Positions 5,236-5,457 of a stretch of 5,457 bases of DNA are shown here, piece by piece. The stretch spans positions 1 through 5,457 of the forward strand of contig JBOGUF010000048.1 of the NCBI GenBank assembly GCA_050696075.1. The letters are read 5' to 3'. The position numbers and the translations under genes are program-made. This DNA comes from JBOGUF01 sp050696075. GTDB taxonomy: Bacteria; Chloroflexota; Chloroflexia; Thermomicrobiales; UBA6265. Each line of letters opens with the position of its first letter. Position 1 is the stretch's first letter. The notes beneath the pieces were generated by a model. It was given only the letters and a program-made list of their open reading frames with translations. It was not told the origin of the DNA and searched no databases.

Positions 5236-5457
5236 TGTCGGCGGCGGACGATCTGGTCCTGCTCCTGGCGAGGGCGACGCTGGCGGCGGTGCTGATCGCT
5301 GCCGGGGCGGCCAAGTTGGTTGACACGCGCGGCTTCGCGACGACTCTCGTCGGTCTCGGGTTGCCCGCGCGGCGTGACCGGCTCGTGACCGCGACGGCGA
5401 CAGCAATCCCCCTCCTCGAGCTTGGGGTGGGGTTCATGGCGGTGACGAGGTTCTGGC
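5232..5457 (+). CDS. MauE/DoxX-like membrane protein (partial, runs off the window)
   Basis: Seventy-five codons are visible, and the reading frame is open to the window edge. The N-terminus carries a hydrophobic helix (about 8-27) ending in A-G-A-A-K-L-V-D (24-31), then GFATTLVGLGLP (34-45) and I59-P-L-L-E-L-G-V-G67 at the start of a second helix. The pattern of G-x-x-K-L-x-D, a short loop with L-G-L-P, then P-L-L-E is what I recognise as the MauE family within the DoxX-like membrane proteins. MauE is known with MauD in methylamine dehydrogenase maturation, but related genes occur widely without that enzyme, so a role in methylamine use cannot be claimed. The remaining two helices of a four-helix MauE would lie beyond the window. 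No cysteine is present in the visible part. Confidence 0.75.
   Translation, partial: MMSAADDLVLLLARATLAAVLIAAGAAKLVDTRGFATTLVGLGLPARRDRLVTATATAIPLLELGVGFMAVTRFW

Noticed and set aside
1..5457. CRISPR array, tRNA, rRNA or riboswitch
   Set aside because: Read through on both strands: no spaced direct repeats of CRISPR length and no recognisable tRNA arms or rRNA segments. The only tandem repeats are the seven-base arrays.

Overview
The window looks like a stretch of chromosome from a high-GC bacterium. The style of the proteins fits Chloroflexota of the Thermomicrobia/Sphaerobacter kind: a CUT1 sugar transporter operon without its own ATPase, a Tat-exported solute-binding protein, a stand-alone Uma2 protein, and a MauE-like protein paired with a thioredoxin-fold protein. 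The taxonomic guess is inference from gene content and base composition, not from a marker gene.

Layout. Bases 1-140 appear to be the right end of an insertion sequence: the last 32 codons of a transposase-like protein, followed by a 10-bp motif that recurs at 57-66, 131-140 (inverted) and 171-180. The two outer-most copies of the intergenic part enclose a further perfect 7-bp stem, giving a nested hairpin at 131-180. A sigma70-type promoter (202-230) and a heptanucleotide tandem repeat (265-296) lie between this and the first gene. From 334 to 3673 there is a carbohydrate ABC importer: two permeases (MalF/UgpA-like and MalG/UgpE-like) and then a Tat-type extracellular solute-binding protein. 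The 122-bp gap before the binding protein holds a near-palindrome resembling a LacI-type operator and two Shine-Dalgarno sequences, of which only one has a start codon. A strong hairpin at 3731-3763 separates this operon from a convergent Uma2-family gene on the minus strand (3766-4311). A divergent intergenic region of about 350 bp contains an inverted repeat, a TTGACA box and a run of eight G. It precedes a translationally coupled pair: a membrane-anchored thioredoxin-fold protein and a MauE/DoxX-like membrane protein that runs off the window.

How the genes work together. The binding protein should capture a sugar or glycerol-phosphate-like ligand outside the membrane and deliver it to the two-permease channel. 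Energy must come from an ATPase encoded elsewhere, as is common for CUT1 systems that share MsmK/UgpC-like subunits. The last two genes form a separate unit. MauD/MauE-type pairs are known from maturation of disulfide-rich periplasmic proteins, but here the thioredoxin-fold member has no cysteine at all, which makes it the most unusual thing in the window. I did not find a clearly new defence or mobile system; the remaining points of interest are regulatory and structural.
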